Source: Polynucleobacter sp. MWH-Jannik1A5
GTDB taxonomy: Bacteria > Pseudomonadota > Gammaproteobacteria > Burkholderiales > Burkholderiaceae
Direction: 5' to 3'
Assembly (NCBI RefSeq): GCF_018881795.1
Contig: NZ_JACVPQ010000001.1
Span: 283,275-347,274 of the forward strand
DNA length: 64,000 bases
The notes under the pieces are model-generated. The model saw only the letters and a program-made list of their open reading frames with translations. It was not told the origin of the DNA and ran no database searches. Shown here piece by piece: positions 19,959 through 28,387 of this stretch; position 1 is the stretch's first letter; each line of letters starts with the position of its first letter. The position numbers were made by a program, and so were the translations under genes.

Positions 19959-20492
19959 ATGACTCAAACACAGGCCAACCAGCCCCCGCTTACTGCTATT
20001 AATCTCTATTGTAGGCAGGAAGCCGATACCGCTTCTCTTGCTAGGCAGCTTGCCGCTAATTTTGAGCGCTTTCTGACTGAACATGCAGACTCACACCTAA
20101 ATATTTCTCTAGAGGGTGATCTTGGTGCCGGTAAAACGACCTTTGCGAGATACCTTATTCAAGCCATGGGGCATGAAGGCAAAGTGAAGAGTCCTACCTA
20201 CACCTTATGCGAGCCTTATCCGCTGCAATTTAAAGATCAAGCGATCACCGTCCATCATTTTGATTTGTATCGCATGCGAGATCCGCTGGAGTGGCAAGAG
20301 GCAGGTTTTTCAGAACACTTTGACATTCCTGGAATTTGTCTCATTGAATGGCCAGAAAAAGCAGAAGGTACTTTGCCAGGTTTTGATATTCAGATTCAAC
20401 TTACTGCCGGTGCAGATGAAAACGAACGCGCTATCAAGATCAATACCATCACTCAGTCTGGAAAAATGGCATTACAAGAGATTCAACAATAG
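19959..20492 (+). CDS. tsaE: tRNA threonylcarbamoyladenosine synthesis ATPase TsaE
   Basis: 177 residues. TsaE is the ATPase that works with TsaB and TsaD to form t6A37 in ANN-decoding tRNAs. Walker A is LEGDLGAGKTTFAR, followed by KSPTYTLCEPY and HHFDLYRMRDPLEW, and the C-terminal IEWPEKAEG. All are TsaE hallmarks. It is followed 17 bp later by amiC, a frequent neighbour in betaproteobacteria. Confidence 0.94.
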   Translation: MTQTQANQPPLTAINLYCRQEADTASLARQLAANFERFLTEHADSHLNISLEGDLGAGKTTFARYLIQAMGHEGKVKSPTYTLCEPYPLQFKDQAITVHHFDLYRMRDPLEWQEAGFSEHFDIPGICLIEWPEKAEGTLPGFDIQIQLTAGADENERAIKINTITQSGKMALQEIQQ

Positions 20493-20509
20493 TCATTTGC
20501 TATTAATAC

Positions 20510-21856
20510 ATGAATAATCAGAAGACCAATCTCTCGAAAAGACAAACACTGAAGACTTCAGCGAAGTTCTTGAGCTTTGCTCTATTACTCACAGAGGTTG
20601 ATATTGCTTGGGGTGCCAAGATTTTAGGCGTCCGCGTCTGGCCGTCTGAGGACTACACCCGCGTTACTTTGGAATCTGACACGCCGCTTCCCATTACCCA
20701 GCAGATTCTGACTAATCCTGATCGCTTGGTAGTAGATGTACAAGGATTGGAGCTCAATCCCACGCTGAAAGATTTAGTAGCCAAAGTAAAACCCAACGAT
20801 CCCTATATTTCTCAAGTTCGCGTTGGGCAATTCCAACCAGGCATTGTGCGTTTGGTATTTGACTTAAAAGAGCCAATCAAGCCCCAACTCTTTACGCTTG
20901 ATCCAGTAGCTGAGTACAACTACCGCATGGTATTTGATTTGTACCCTACCACCCCACTAGATCCTTTGATGGCTTTAGTAAAAAGCAGCGCTAAAAAAGA
21001 GAGCGCGCTAGAAAAGTCCAACGAAGAAGTAGATCTGATTGCCCAATTTGCTACAAAGAAAGAGAAAGAGCTTGCTAAAGCTCCAGCAGCACCCGTAGCG
21101 CAAGCCATTCCAGAAATTAAAGAGCCTCCAGCGGGTGCCAAATATAAGCGCTTGATCACTATTGCAATTGATCCTGGCCATGGCGGTGAAGATCCTGGCG
21201 CCATCGGCGCAGCTGGTTCAAAAGAAAAGAATGTCGTACTGGCGATTGCCAAGCGACTCAAGGACAAGATTGAGGGTGAAGCTTATATGCGCCCATTCTT
21301 AACTAGAGATGGCGACTATTTTGTGCCGCTCCACGTCAGAGTACAAAAAGCAAGACGTGTTGAAGCGGATTTATTTGTGTCTATTCATGCCGATGCCTTT
21401 ATTGAAAGAAATGCTAGAGGCGCTTCCGTATTTGCACTTTCTCAGATGGGGGCCAGCAGTACCACTGCACGCTGGATGGCTAATAAAGAAAATGCCTCCG
21501 ATCTGATTGGTGGCATCAATATCAAGACTCAAGATAGGCAGGTAGCCAACTTATTGCTGGATATGTCGACGACCGCTCAAATTAAAGATTCTCTGCAGGT
21601 GGGCAACTCCATCCTGAAGCAAATTGGTGGATTTGCAGCCTTACATAAACCCAAGGTAGAACAAGCTAGCTTTGCCGTATTAAAGGCGCCTGACATTCCC
21701 TCAATCCTCGTGGAAACGGCATTTATTAGCAATCCACAAGAAGAAGCCCGATTAAACGATGACGGCTATCAGGACAAGATCGCAGAGGCGATTTTGAGGG
21801 GAATTAAGGACTATTTTTCCAAAAATCCACCGGTCGCCAGACGGGTAAATTCATAA
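20510..21856 (+). CDS. amiC: N-acetylmuramoyl-L-alanine amidase with AMIN domain
   Basis: 448 residues. The N-terminus SKRQTLKTSAKFLSFALLL looks like a Tat-style signal with KR in place of RR. An AMIN domain (about residues 40-145) targets the septum. A charged Ala/Lys linker leads to the Amidase_3 domain with zinc ligands in IDPGHGGEDPGA, SIHADAF and the catalytic Glu in VETAFISNPQEE. It cleaves septal peptidoglycan during daughter-cell separation. Confidence 0.92.
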   Translation: MNNQKTNLSKRQTLKTSAKFLSFALLLTEVDIAWGAKILGVRVWPSEDYTRVTLESDTPLPITQQILTNPDRLVVDVQGLELNPTLKDLVAKVKPNDPYISQVRVGQFQPGIVRLVFDLKEPIKPQLFTLDPVAEYNYRMVFDLYPTTPLDPLMALVKSSAKKESALEKSNEEVDLIAQFATKKEKELAKAPAAPVAQAIPEIKEPPAGAKYKRLITIAIDPGHGGEDPGAIGAAGSKEKNVVLAIAKRLKDKIEGEAYMRPFLTRDGDYFVPLHVRVQKARRVEADLFVSIHADAFIERNARGASVFALSQMGASSTTARWMANKENASDLIGGINIKTQDRQVANLLLDMSTTAQIKDSLQVGNSILKQIGGFAALHKPKVEQASFAVLKAPDIPSILVETAFISNPQEEARLNDDGYQDKIAEAILRGIKDYFSKNPPVARRVNS

Positions 21857-21943
21857 GCCACTTGTAACTACAAGGGCTGACGGGCAGACCCCGTAGACCC
21901 GAGGATGGGCAACAAACTTCTTGCTATAATTTATGGCTTAACT

Positions 21944-22019
21944 GGGTCGGTAGCTCAGTCGGTAGAGCAGCGGACTTTTAATCCGTTGGTCGCGAGTTCG
22001 AATCTCGCCCGACCCACCA
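21944..22019 (+). tRNA. tRNA-Lys (anticodon TTT)
   Basis: 76 nt including an encoded CCA. The acceptor stem pairs GGGTCGG with CCGACCC; the anticodon loop CTTTTAA gives anticodon TTT; the T-arm is GCGAGTTCGAATCTCGC. Its 3' half (from 21975) is the attachment site of the adjacent islands and is repeated at 59373 and 61404. The gene remains intact because the repeat restores its 3' end. Confidence 0.97.
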
Positions 22020-22022
22020 GTA
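21975..22022 (+). repeat. attL: 48-bp tRNA-Lys 3' repeat, left end of the large island
   Basis: The segment from the anticodon loop to three bases past the CCA is identical over 48 bp to 59373-59420, and over its last 39 bp up to 22021 to 61404-61442. Direct repeats of a tRNA 3' end flanking accessory genes are the standard footprint of tyrosine-integrase islands. Confidence 0.92.
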
Positions 22023-22026
22023 TCAA

Positions 22027-22064
22027 GAAACCCCTACTAGCAATAGTGGGGGTTTTGTCTTTTT
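22027..22064 (+). terminator. Terminator after tRNA-Lys
   Basis: A GC-rich hairpin (AAACCCC pairing with GGGGTTT) is followed by a T-rich run (TTTTGTCTTTTT). It differs in sequence from the hairpin that follows the other two att copies, so it belongs to the left end of the island. Confidence 0.7.
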
Positions 22065-22164
22065 AGGCTGGTGAAATGTGAAGACTGTTTGGAACAATGC
22101 GGAGCTTTATGAACGTTTCGAGTGGGGATGGCCGACGCTGCGTAACCGTTAGCGTCTCAAGAGG
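22065..22164. other. Noncoding left-end sequence of the island
   Basis: No gene is seen. Blocks GACTGTTTG (22083), CAAT, TGGC (22129) and ACGCTGC (22135) recur in the same order just right of the third att copy (61495-61558). GACGCT at 22134 and AGCGTC at 22151 form a small inverted repeat. It may be an island-end binding region. Confidence 0.4.
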
Positions 22165-22365
22165 TTACTTAGCGATCTTATGATCGCACTTGTTTACATC
22201 ACCTGCGGCCAGAGAAAAACACCTAATTGTATCTTTGGCATCAATCATTAATTTCTCTGCCGCTATTGATAGCTCATGCGAAGAAATCTTCTTCAAACCT
22301 TGAGATTCAGCATTAATTCTGTGAAATATTCGTTCAGTCAACTGAAGATTGGATAGCTTGCTCAT
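22165..22365 (-). CDS. Small hypothetical protein
   Basis: 66 residues, hydrophilic and largely helical, not recognised. Its start lies inside the last 32 bp of the upstream gene on the same strand, so the two are probably translated together and may form one system. It is the leftmost gene of the island. Two cysteines (IRCFSLAAGDVNKCDH) could matter for folding or metal binding, but there is no evidence beyond their presence. Confidence 0.5.
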   Translation of the reverse strand: MSKLSNLQLTERIFHRINAESQGLKKISSHELSIAAEKLMIDAKDTIRCFSLAAGDVNKCDHKIAK

Positions 22366-23395
22366 TAGATAACTCCCTTATTCCCAGTAAAGAAAATTCT
22401 AACTTCATGCGCAACTCAAAAGATCTAAGCAATTCAATATAGCTAGCCTTAAATCTTGTTTTGAAATAATAAGGTTGATCAGAATAGATTGAAATTACAA
22501 ATATTACAGAATTAAATTTTTCATAAAAAATTGGGTAGCAAATAAGAGATCCATCCTCATCTTTTCTTGTTGGATTCGGGGAAAACCTTGGTGAATCTTT
22601 ATCCAGTTCCCGCTTAATGCTCTCAATAATAAGAATGGACTTTGTATTTGCCGCATGCCTAATAGATGAATTAGGCTTATTCAATATATGAATCGGGGTT
22701 TTAACGCTGTGATTATTAGGGTAATGAAACGGGATGTCATTTATGTAGCCATCTTGCATTTGCGCAAAATTAACCTTAAGAGTAAATTTTTCGCCTGGAT
22801 TCTCAAGCTGCAAAAGCGCCAGCATAGATGAATGCAATCCTTGAACTAATTCGTTTAACTGGCTTGCAGGCTGGGTTATGGAGTTGAAAGTTTGCCCAAT
22901 GTTTATAGGGCTATCCGAATTTTGAAGATCTATCAAAAAACGACTAAATCTTTGCTCTTTAGTTCCAACAATATTGTCGATTGAGCGGAGAAGAAGTGTA
23001 GGCATTTCTGTCCACCCATTTGGGTTCTCCTGATAAATGCTTTTTAGGAATTTATAGAAGGCAATTATAAAAAATGCCCACACACAACTAGCGAAGACTC
23101 CTATAACCATATATCGATCAAGAAATTCTCCGGCATCGGGTAAATACTCCTTAATTTTTAATGCGAATCTATCTATCTGATAGTACTGCTGCAAAAAATA
23201 AGGTGGGAATGTTAAAACAAAAGTTCCAAACAGCGAAAATAATATGGCGTGATTCTTTGAAAATCTTCTTGCATACGTTGCTAAGCCCACCAATATATTC
23301 GAATCTTTCCACTTTTCGAAAATGGATTTTTTGATGGGCGCAGACTTGACTACAATTTTGCGAGATCGCCTGTTCTTTTCACGGCTTTGGGTCAT
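22334..23395 (-). CDS. Two-helix membrane protein with GAF-like C-terminal domain
   Basis: 353 residues. A basic N-terminus (KNRRSRKIVVK) precedes two hydrophobic segments: about residues 50-72 (AILFSLFGTFVLTFPPYFL) and about 95-115 (VIGVFASCVWAFFIIAFYKF). The C-terminal 200 residues look like a GAF-type sensor fold: the region around LICYPIFYEKFNSVIFVISI resembles the core strands of a GAF domain. No catalytic motif is visible. It overlaps a 66-residue gene downstream. A membrane sensor or defence effector is possible; the function is not known. Confidence 0.55.
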   Translation of the reverse strand: MTQSREKNRRSRKIVVKSAPIKKSIFEKWKDSNILVGLATYARRFSKNHAILFSLFGTFVLTFPPYFLQQYYQIDRFALKIKEYLPDAGEFLDRYMVIGVFASCVWAFFIIAFYKFLKSIYQENPNGWTEMPTLLLRSIDNIVGTKEQRFSRFLIDLQNSDSPINIGQTFNSITQPASQLNELVQGLHSSMLALLQLENPGEKFTLKVNFAQMQDGYINDIPFHYPNNHSVKTPIHILNKPNSSIRHAANTKSILIIESIKRELDKDSPRFSPNPTRKDEDGSLICYPIFYEKFNSVIFVISIYSDQPYYFKTRFKASYIELLRSFELRMKLEFSLLGIRELSNEQAIQSSVD

Positions 23396-23481
23396 TAACT
23401 TAAATTCATAAATATCAATTCAACACTACACTACCATAAAGCACGCTCAGCAAATGATTGGTTCAGGGTGGCAATTGACCG

Positions 23482-23510
23482 CTAGCTTGTCGTGTTTCCC
23501 GACAAACTAG
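23482..23510. repeat. Palindromic site A (inverted arms, 7-bp centre)
   Basis: CTAGCTTGTCG, a 7-bp centre TGTTTCC, then CGACAAACTAG: 11-bp arms with one mismatch. The centre is nearly the same as in sites B and C (TGTTTCG). It lies in the 194-bp gap between two island genes. Further right, TGTCCGCTTACGCCCAA (23568) resembles sequence near the other sites. Confidence 0.6.
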
Positions 23511-23589
23511 GCTTCCCCAGCCCTATCCCTACGGATTCTGTGCTCAAGCTCCACAGACTCGCCCACTGTCCGCTTACGCCCAAGAATAA

Positions 23590-24396
23590 TCACTCCGAAG
23601 GGGGGATATCAGCTGAAACAGGAGCCTCCGATGATTTGACTTGAGCTGCAGAGTTTTTCGCTTTCTTTGAGATGGCTTTGGCTATTTTTTTGGATGCCTC
23701 CTTAGCCTTATCACCCTCCTGAACTTCCCTCTTAATCACCTCATTCAATAAAACTGACTTAATGTCATCAGTATCAATTTTGACGTCTGGAGAAACGCGA
23801 CGAAGCTCTCTACGGATCACATCTAGCACTGGATCAGTTTGTAGCATGGCGCCAATAAAGAATCTGGAAAGGGCCTGTCGCTGGGTGTGATAGTCACCCA
23901 AAGCAGATTTGATCCATCCCTCCTTACATAGCAGATACAAAGATTCAACATCATCCTTAGATCTACTATTGATGGAAGTCATATCCAATGCCACAACTAA
24001 CTCTTTATCGATTGGCTTCTCAAAAATTACCTTGTAAACAAACCAAGTAATTCCGTTCGTAAGTACTACCCAGTCAAGGCCTTGATTGGCAGCATAGTCA
24101 ATTGCCTGCTTGATATGCTGCTCTTTTAACTCGATCCCAATTGCTTTAGCCTCGATTAATATGGCCAGCCGATTATCGAGTTTGATTGCCAAATCACAAT
24201 AGGTACCTCTAATTGCAAACTCCGAAGTAACCTCAGAATATTTGTCATACCCAAAGATATCTGAGAGCATGTCCTTAATCAGGGTAACGGTATCCGCCTC
24301 GCCAACATCTCTAGATCTTGCGGCAACCAGAAGAGGTTGATATTTTTTTATACCAGATACAACTCTTTCGGTTATCTTTTTTGGAATGGTGGCCAT
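23590..24396 (-). CDS. Orphan type I restriction R-subunit N-terminal-like (PD-(D/E)XK) protein
   Basis: 268 residues from Met 24396, which has a good ribosome site (GAAGGAT); the frame continues to 24465. The N-terminal 150 residues match the HSDR_N nuclease fold: a conserved Glu helix (GEADTVTLIKDMLSDIFGY), YCDLAIKLDNRLAILIEAKA holding the D and E-x-K catalytic residues, then DYAANQGLDWVVLTNG. The C-terminal part is a Lys/Ala-rich helical tail (KKIAKAISKKAKN). There is no helicase, methylase or specificity gene nearby, so this is a stand-alone nuclease-like protein, perhaps defensive. Confidence 0.75.
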   Translation of the reverse strand: MATIPKKITERVVSGIKKYQPLLVAARSRDVGEADTVTLIKDMLSDIFGYDKYSEVTSEFAIRGTYCDLAIKLDNRLAILIEAKAIGIELKEQHIKQAIDYAANQGLDWVVLTNGITWFVYKVIFEKPIDKELVVALDMTSINSRSKDDVESLYLLCKEGWIKSALGDYHTQRQALSRFFIGAMLQTDPVLDVIRRELRRVSPDVKIDTDDIKSVLLNEVIKREVQEGDKAKEASKKIAKAISKKAKNSAAQVKSSEAPVSADIPPSE

Positions 24397-24526
24397 ACTT
24401 AATCCTTCATAAAATTGTTTAGGTGGGCATTTGATTATGTTTTTAACTAATAAATAGTACTCCACCTCAAATCATTTTGGGTTGAAGCAAAGCTGTATTT
24501 AAAAAAGCCTATTCCAGAGTATTCAT

Positions 24527-24901
24527 TCATAGAAATTTGCAAGTCCCAAAAGCAATTCCACCACGACCATTGTTCTCAACAAACTTCATATCTGGGAAGA
24601 GCTGGATATCGTACTGACTTCTAAATAGGTAGAATTTCTTGTATCCCACGTGCTTGTCTACTTCTACCCTGTCAATATCGTAGGAATCACAAGTGACTTT
24701 ATTGTCATTAGGCTTAATACTGCATCTATCAACTTTAGGCTTATCGGAATCGTGGATTCTGGCTGAAAACCTGTATTTTTCCATCTGGGCTGGCTGATAG
24801 ACATTCTCAAAGTCCAGCTTTCTTGTAACAGTACAGTCATAGCTGACAGCATTGGCTAGTCCAGCCGCTAGCAGCAATCCCAGGAATGCAGGGTATTTCA
24901 T
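24527..24901 (-). CDS. Small exported protein of unknown function
   Basis: 124 residues with a clear signal peptide (MKYPAFLGLLLAAGLANA) and probable cleavage after ANA. The mature part has four Cys (YDCTVT, RCSIK, TCDSY, GTCKF) that could form two disulfides in the periplasm. The family is not recognised. It is transcribed in the same direction as its neighbours with 130 bp to the next gene. Confidence 0.6.
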   Translation of the reverse strand: MKYPAFLGLLLAAGLANAVSYDCTVTRKLDFENVYQPAQMEKYRFSARIHDSDKPKVDRCSIKPNDNKVTCDSYDIDRVEVDKHVGYKKFYLFRSQYDIQLFPDMKFVENNGRGGIAFGTCKFL

Positions 24902-24989
24902 TAAAAGCCTTTGGCAATTGAAGGACTGGCTCAGTTTAGTTACGGGATTGATAACTGTCTAGCCCTGATTTAGAGGGATTTATAACTAA

Positions 24990-25014
24990 CAAGTGTCTTG
25001 TTTCGAGACACTTG
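24990..25014. repeat. Palindromic site B, left direct repeat of the nested 11.6-kb element
   Basis: Arms CAAGTGTCT and AGACACTTG (perfect 9-bp inverted repeat) flank the centre TGTTTCG. It matches site C (36597-36621) at 24 of 25 positions in the same orientation, and directly abuts the stop codon of the exonuclease gene. Confidence 0.75.
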
Positions 25015-26169
25015 CTATAGAAATTTCACCAAAGATTCTTCGTGAACTATCTTTATGGGAATGCCATCGGAGCGATATTGAATAGCTTTCTCGACTTTAG
25101 TGCCAAAATTACCATGCTTCCATTGATCGCTGCCTAAGCCGCCCACTACCAAGTAATTTAACTTTTTAGTGACACCAGCCAGCATCAAACCACCCCTCTT
25201 GGAGATCTCATTGGCACACTTATCCTTATCGCCCAAGAGAAAATTTCCACTTAAACAAAAGGTGTGGGATGCAAATTCAATTACATCTAGCTCGTCTGGA
25301 TGAAAATCGATCTCCTCAGCAACCTGAGAGACTTTAGCAAGAGCACCCGCAGTAATTGCACTCAGACTATTCAACAAAGAGCTGCGCTCATTTTCTGAAA
25401 CTATTCCATCGGAAAGTATTTGCTTAAGTTGCTGCGCAATCACACTCCCAGGCCACGAAGTTGAAACTGTAGGATTCGCTTTAATCCAGTCATTAACAAA
25501 CATGATTTCGGAATTATGTAAATTCTTATCTGAGACTATAGCGCCCACAATGCCTAACAGGCTCTTGCAGGCCTCACTTACCTTAGGTGTAACGTTACTT
25601 GCAGCCCTTTGATAGGCATTTTCAGATGTGTTTTTAAATACGTAATCGTTTGCGGTCAAAAGATTTTTAAGATAATTTCCATTGCCTGTGGAATCGAAAA
25701 GACAAGCACTTAATGTATCTACATCTCCTTCTGCTGAATGGGCATTAAGTTGTGGAATATCTAATGCCGACGCAACCGAAGATAAAGATTTCCCCGATGC
25801 AAATGGCCAAGGCCATTGGTTGATGGTGCAGCGCCAGGATTTATCCTTGATTCCAGGGTAAAGCGGCTCAAGCATTCGACTATCAAAATCAGCGTTATGC
25901 GCAACAATAACATCAGCATTAGATAGTAAAACCGCCACTTTCTCGTGATCGAAATCCTGACCAGCAAGGTCTGCTTTAGAGATTTTATGAACCTTTTGCG
26001 CCATAAAACTAATCGGGACCGTTGGCTCACGCCTACCGCTGTAAGCATCTAGCTTTGCAACTAAATTGCCGGTCGAATCTACTTCATATAAAGCTGCAGC
26101 TATTTCAATGGGCTCGTCCGAGCTAGAAACTCCGGTAGTCTCTGTATCAAGCACTAATACCTTAGTCAT
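25015..26169 (-). CDS. DEDDh exonuclease fused to a helical middle domain and a C-terminal BRCT domain
   Basis: 384 residues from Met 26169. The N-terminal 170 residues are a DnaQ-type 3'-5' exonuclease with LDTETTG (ExoI), AHNADFDSRML (ExoII) and AHSAEGDVD (ExoIII, His and Asp). The middle (about 200-300) is helical and resembles a TerB-type fold (LLGIVGAIVSDKNLHNSEI, LSDGIVSENERSSLL). The C-terminal 85 residues form a BRCT domain (FCLSGNF, CANEISKRGG, YLVVGGLGS). It overlaps an upstream small gene by 8 bp. A role in island DNA processing or defence is possible. Similar exonuclease-BRCT proteins exist, but the function is not settled. Confidence 0.82.
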   Translation of the reverse strand: MTKVLVLDTETTGVSSSDEPIEIAAALYEVDSTGNLVAKLDAYSGRREPTVPISFMAQKVHKISKADLAGQDFDHEKVAVLLSNADVIVAHNADFDSRMLEPLYPGIKDKSWRCTINQWPWPFASGKSLSSVASALDIPQLNAHSAEGDVDTLSACLFDSTGNGNYLKNLLTANDYVFKNTSENAYQRAASNVTPKVSEACKSLLGIVGAIVSDKNLHNSEIMFVNDWIKANPTVSTSWPGSVIAQQLKQILSDGIVSENERSSLLNSLSAITAGALAKVSQVAEEIDFHPDELDVIEFASHTFCLSGNFLLGDKDKCANEISKRGGLMLAGVTKKLNYLVVGGLGSDQWKHGNFGTKVEKAIQYRSDGIPIKIVHEESLVKFL

Positions 26170-26542
26170 CGGACTCCTCAGAAGCGCAAAGTAATTTAAC
26201 GTTAGAGGTATAGGTAACAGGCACACCTGTTCGTGTGCATATCATTCGTATTTCACTCTCTAGATCTATATCCAGATTTTCCCCACGAAGACCCTGCCAC
26301 ATAGCCACATAAAGCAGACCACCATATTTATTCTTAGTTTTGAGGGGCTTATCTACGCCACCCTTCCAACCCAACATAACTAATTCGCCATTTTTAGCTC
26401 TTGCAGCCAATTCTGGGTCTGACTTTGCCTTATCCCTTCCGGTTTCCCAAGATGTTATTAATCCTTGGTCCTCACCATTCCATAAAACATCGTAATCAGT
26501 GGTTTGCCGTTTGGACTCGGAAATATTGCGATAAATTCTCAT
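26162..26542 (-). CDS. Hypothetical partner of the exonuclease-BRCT protein
   Basis: 126 residues from Met 26542 (MRIYRNISESKR); the frame is open to 26671 but the longer start lacks support. It is not recognised. It is compact with several Trp/Gly residues (WNGEDQGLITSWETG, VMLGWKGGVDKP). Its stop overlaps the exonuclease start by 8 bp, so the two are one operon and could act together. Confidence 0.6.
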   Translation of the reverse strand: MRIYRNISESKRQTTDYDVLWNGEDQGLITSWETGRDKAKSDPELAARAKNGELVMLGWKGGVDKPLKTKNKYGGLLYVAMWQGLRGENLDIDLESEIRMICTRTGVPVTYTSNVKLLCASEESDD

Positions 26543-26746
26543 AATTTCCAATCTTATCAGCCTGGCGAATTTATTCAAATTTCTATAGGGATTTACTCCC
26601 GCATGCCTAGGAAAAGATATACATGGGACGCTAGGAACCCGGTTTCGCGACGCTAGCATAGCAATTTGCACTTATTTTCCAAAAAGCTCTTGAAAGAATT
26701 GATATCTCAGGTATCTTTATAAAAAAAAGAACATTTTGAGGTTTTT

Positions 26747-27214
26747 ATGAGCAAGTGGATTATTTCTGTTTTATTACTTATTGAGCTTGGACTTGTAACG
26801 TTTGCACTATTTTATCTGGGCTTTTGTCATCCCGACGCTGCACCAGTTGCACTTAAAAACATACTGCTAAGCATCCTCTTTGGGGGTCTTGGCGGCACCA
26901 TCTATTGTTTGCGAGGGGTCTACCTCAATGCATGCGTTCGCAAGAAATGGGATTCTGACTGGGCGCCTTGGTATCTCATAAGGCCATTTTTAAGTCTTGC
27001 CTTAGGGGGCATAAGCTATCTATTAATAAAGTCAGGGCTCCTTTTCTTAAATGCAAATCAAGGGGAGCTACATCAGCTTGGGATTTGGCTATTAGCCTTT
27101 TTGGCCGGCTTAAATGTAGATAAAACACTATCAAAAATTGAGTCTATAGGTCAATCAGTATGGGGAATTGAGCCATCCAAACAATCAGAAAAACATGAGG
27201 GTAAAAATGGATGA
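26747..27214 (+). CDS. Four-helix membrane protein coupled to MBL hydrolase
   Basis: 155 residues with about four membrane segments (IISVLLLIELGLVTFALFYL; ILLSILFGGLGGTIYCL; PFLSLALGGISYLLI; LGIWLLAFLAGL) and a charged C-terminal tail. A ribosome site (GAGG) precedes the ATG. The stop overlaps the start of the metallo-hydrolase by 8 bp. The family is not recognised; it is probably the membrane partner of the hydrolase. Confidence 0.65.
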   Translation: MSKWIISVLLLIELGLVTFALFYLGFCHPDAAPVALKNILLSILFGGLGGTIYCLRGVYLNACVRKKWDSDWAPWYLIRPFLSLALGGISYLLIKSGLLFLNANQGELHQLGIWLLAFLAGLNVDKTLSKIESIGQSVWGIEPSKQSEKHEGKNG

Positions 27215-28361
27215 TTTTTATGAGATAGATATTTTGGATGTTGATTCAGATAAGAGTGGTGATGCAATTTGCCTAAGATATAAACTTAATGGCGCAACGT
27301 ATATTCATGTTGTAGACGGTGGGTTTCAGGATACAGGGAATATTCTCGTTACCCATATTAATGAGCATTATGATGACCCAATTCATATCAATCATGTAGT
27401 TCTCACACACAATGATCAAGACCATGCTGGCGGATTAAGAAAAATTCTTGAAGAATATGAAGTTGGCACCCTTTGGATGCTTAAACCATGGGACTATGCC
27501 CATGAAATTATTCATCGCTTCAGCAGGTATGCGTCCGTTGAAAGCTTGCAAAAAAAATTGCGAGAAATTTATTCAAATATTGATGCTCTTGAAAAAATTG
27601 CGATCGAAAATGGAATTGAAATCAGAGAGCCCTTTCAAGGAAAAAAAATTGGTGAATTTATAGTTTTATCGCCATCAAAAAAGGCTTACCTCGATCTAAT
27701 TGTAGATTCACCAAAAACTCCAGACGCAAAAAACATAGCTGAGAATATTCAGAGGGCGGGGCTTACTACATTGCCATACCCTACACCCGTACCTCAGACT
27801 ACACTCAACAGCTTTATGACATCACCACTCTCCACTCTTGGTGAAATTTATTCAAAAACAGTTGAATTTATCAAGTCAGCATGGGGTGACGAGAACCTAT
27901 CTCAAGAAGAGACTAGCCCAGAGAATGAAATGAGCATTGTTCAGTATGCGAATTTACATGGAAGAAAAGTTTTATTAACTGGTGATGCAGGAAAAGCAGC
28001 GCTGAGAAGTTCAATTAACTATGCAACAACAATTGGAATTCAATTTCCTGGAATCAATTTTTTTCAAGTTCCTCACCATGGATCCAGAAGAAATGTTTCG
28101 TCAGAAATTCTTGATGAGATTCTTGGGCCCATACTAAAAAATAAACCTCTACCCGGAGAAGAGCAATTTACGGCAGTCGTGAGTGCAGCAAAGAAAGATG
28201 CTAACCATCCCAGGAAATCAGTCATTCGCGCAATAATTCATAGAGGGGGGAAGTTAGTCAAAACAGAAGGAAAGCATCTTCGCCATAGCCATAAAGCACC
28301 CCCTCGAACTGGTTGGGGCCCTGCTGAACCAGCACATTACCCAGATGATCAAGAATCATAG
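27207..28361 (+). CDS. MBL-fold metallohydrolase, ComEC-type
   Basis: 384 residues. The start at 27207 is chosen because GAGG sits 7 bp upstream; the frame opens at 27168. The metal site LTHNDQDHAGG is the HxDxDH variant used by ComEC-like enzymes. A second metal motif follows at TGDAGKAAL, and a His at VPHHGSRRN, again typical of ComEC C-terminal hydrolases. The middle holds an insert of about 100 residues without obvious fold. With no signal peptide it is cytoplasmic. The coupled membrane protein and the island setting suggest a defence or signalling role, possibly DNA or nucleotide hydrolysis; this is inference. Confidence 0.82.
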   Translation: MDDFYEIDILDVDSDKSGDAICLRYKLNGATYIHVVDGGFQDTGNILVTHINEHYDDPIHINHVVLTHNDQDHAGGLRKILEEYEVGTLWMLKPWDYAHEIIHRFSRYASVESLQKKLREIYSNIDALEKIAIENGIEIREPFQGKKIGEFIVLSPSKKAYLDLIVDSPKTPDAKNIAENIQRAGLTTLPYPTPVPQTTLNSFMTSPLSTLGEIYSKTVEFIKSAWGDENLSQEETSPENEMSIVQYANLHGRKVLLTGDAGKAALRSSINYATTIGIQFPGINFFQVPHHGSRRNVSSEILDEILGPILKNKPLPGEEQFTAVVSAAKKDANHPRKSVIRAIIHRGGKLVKTEGKHLRHSHKAPPRTGWGPAEPAHYPDDQES

Positions 28362-28387
28362 AGTTAAGCAATCGATAGCCATACAAA

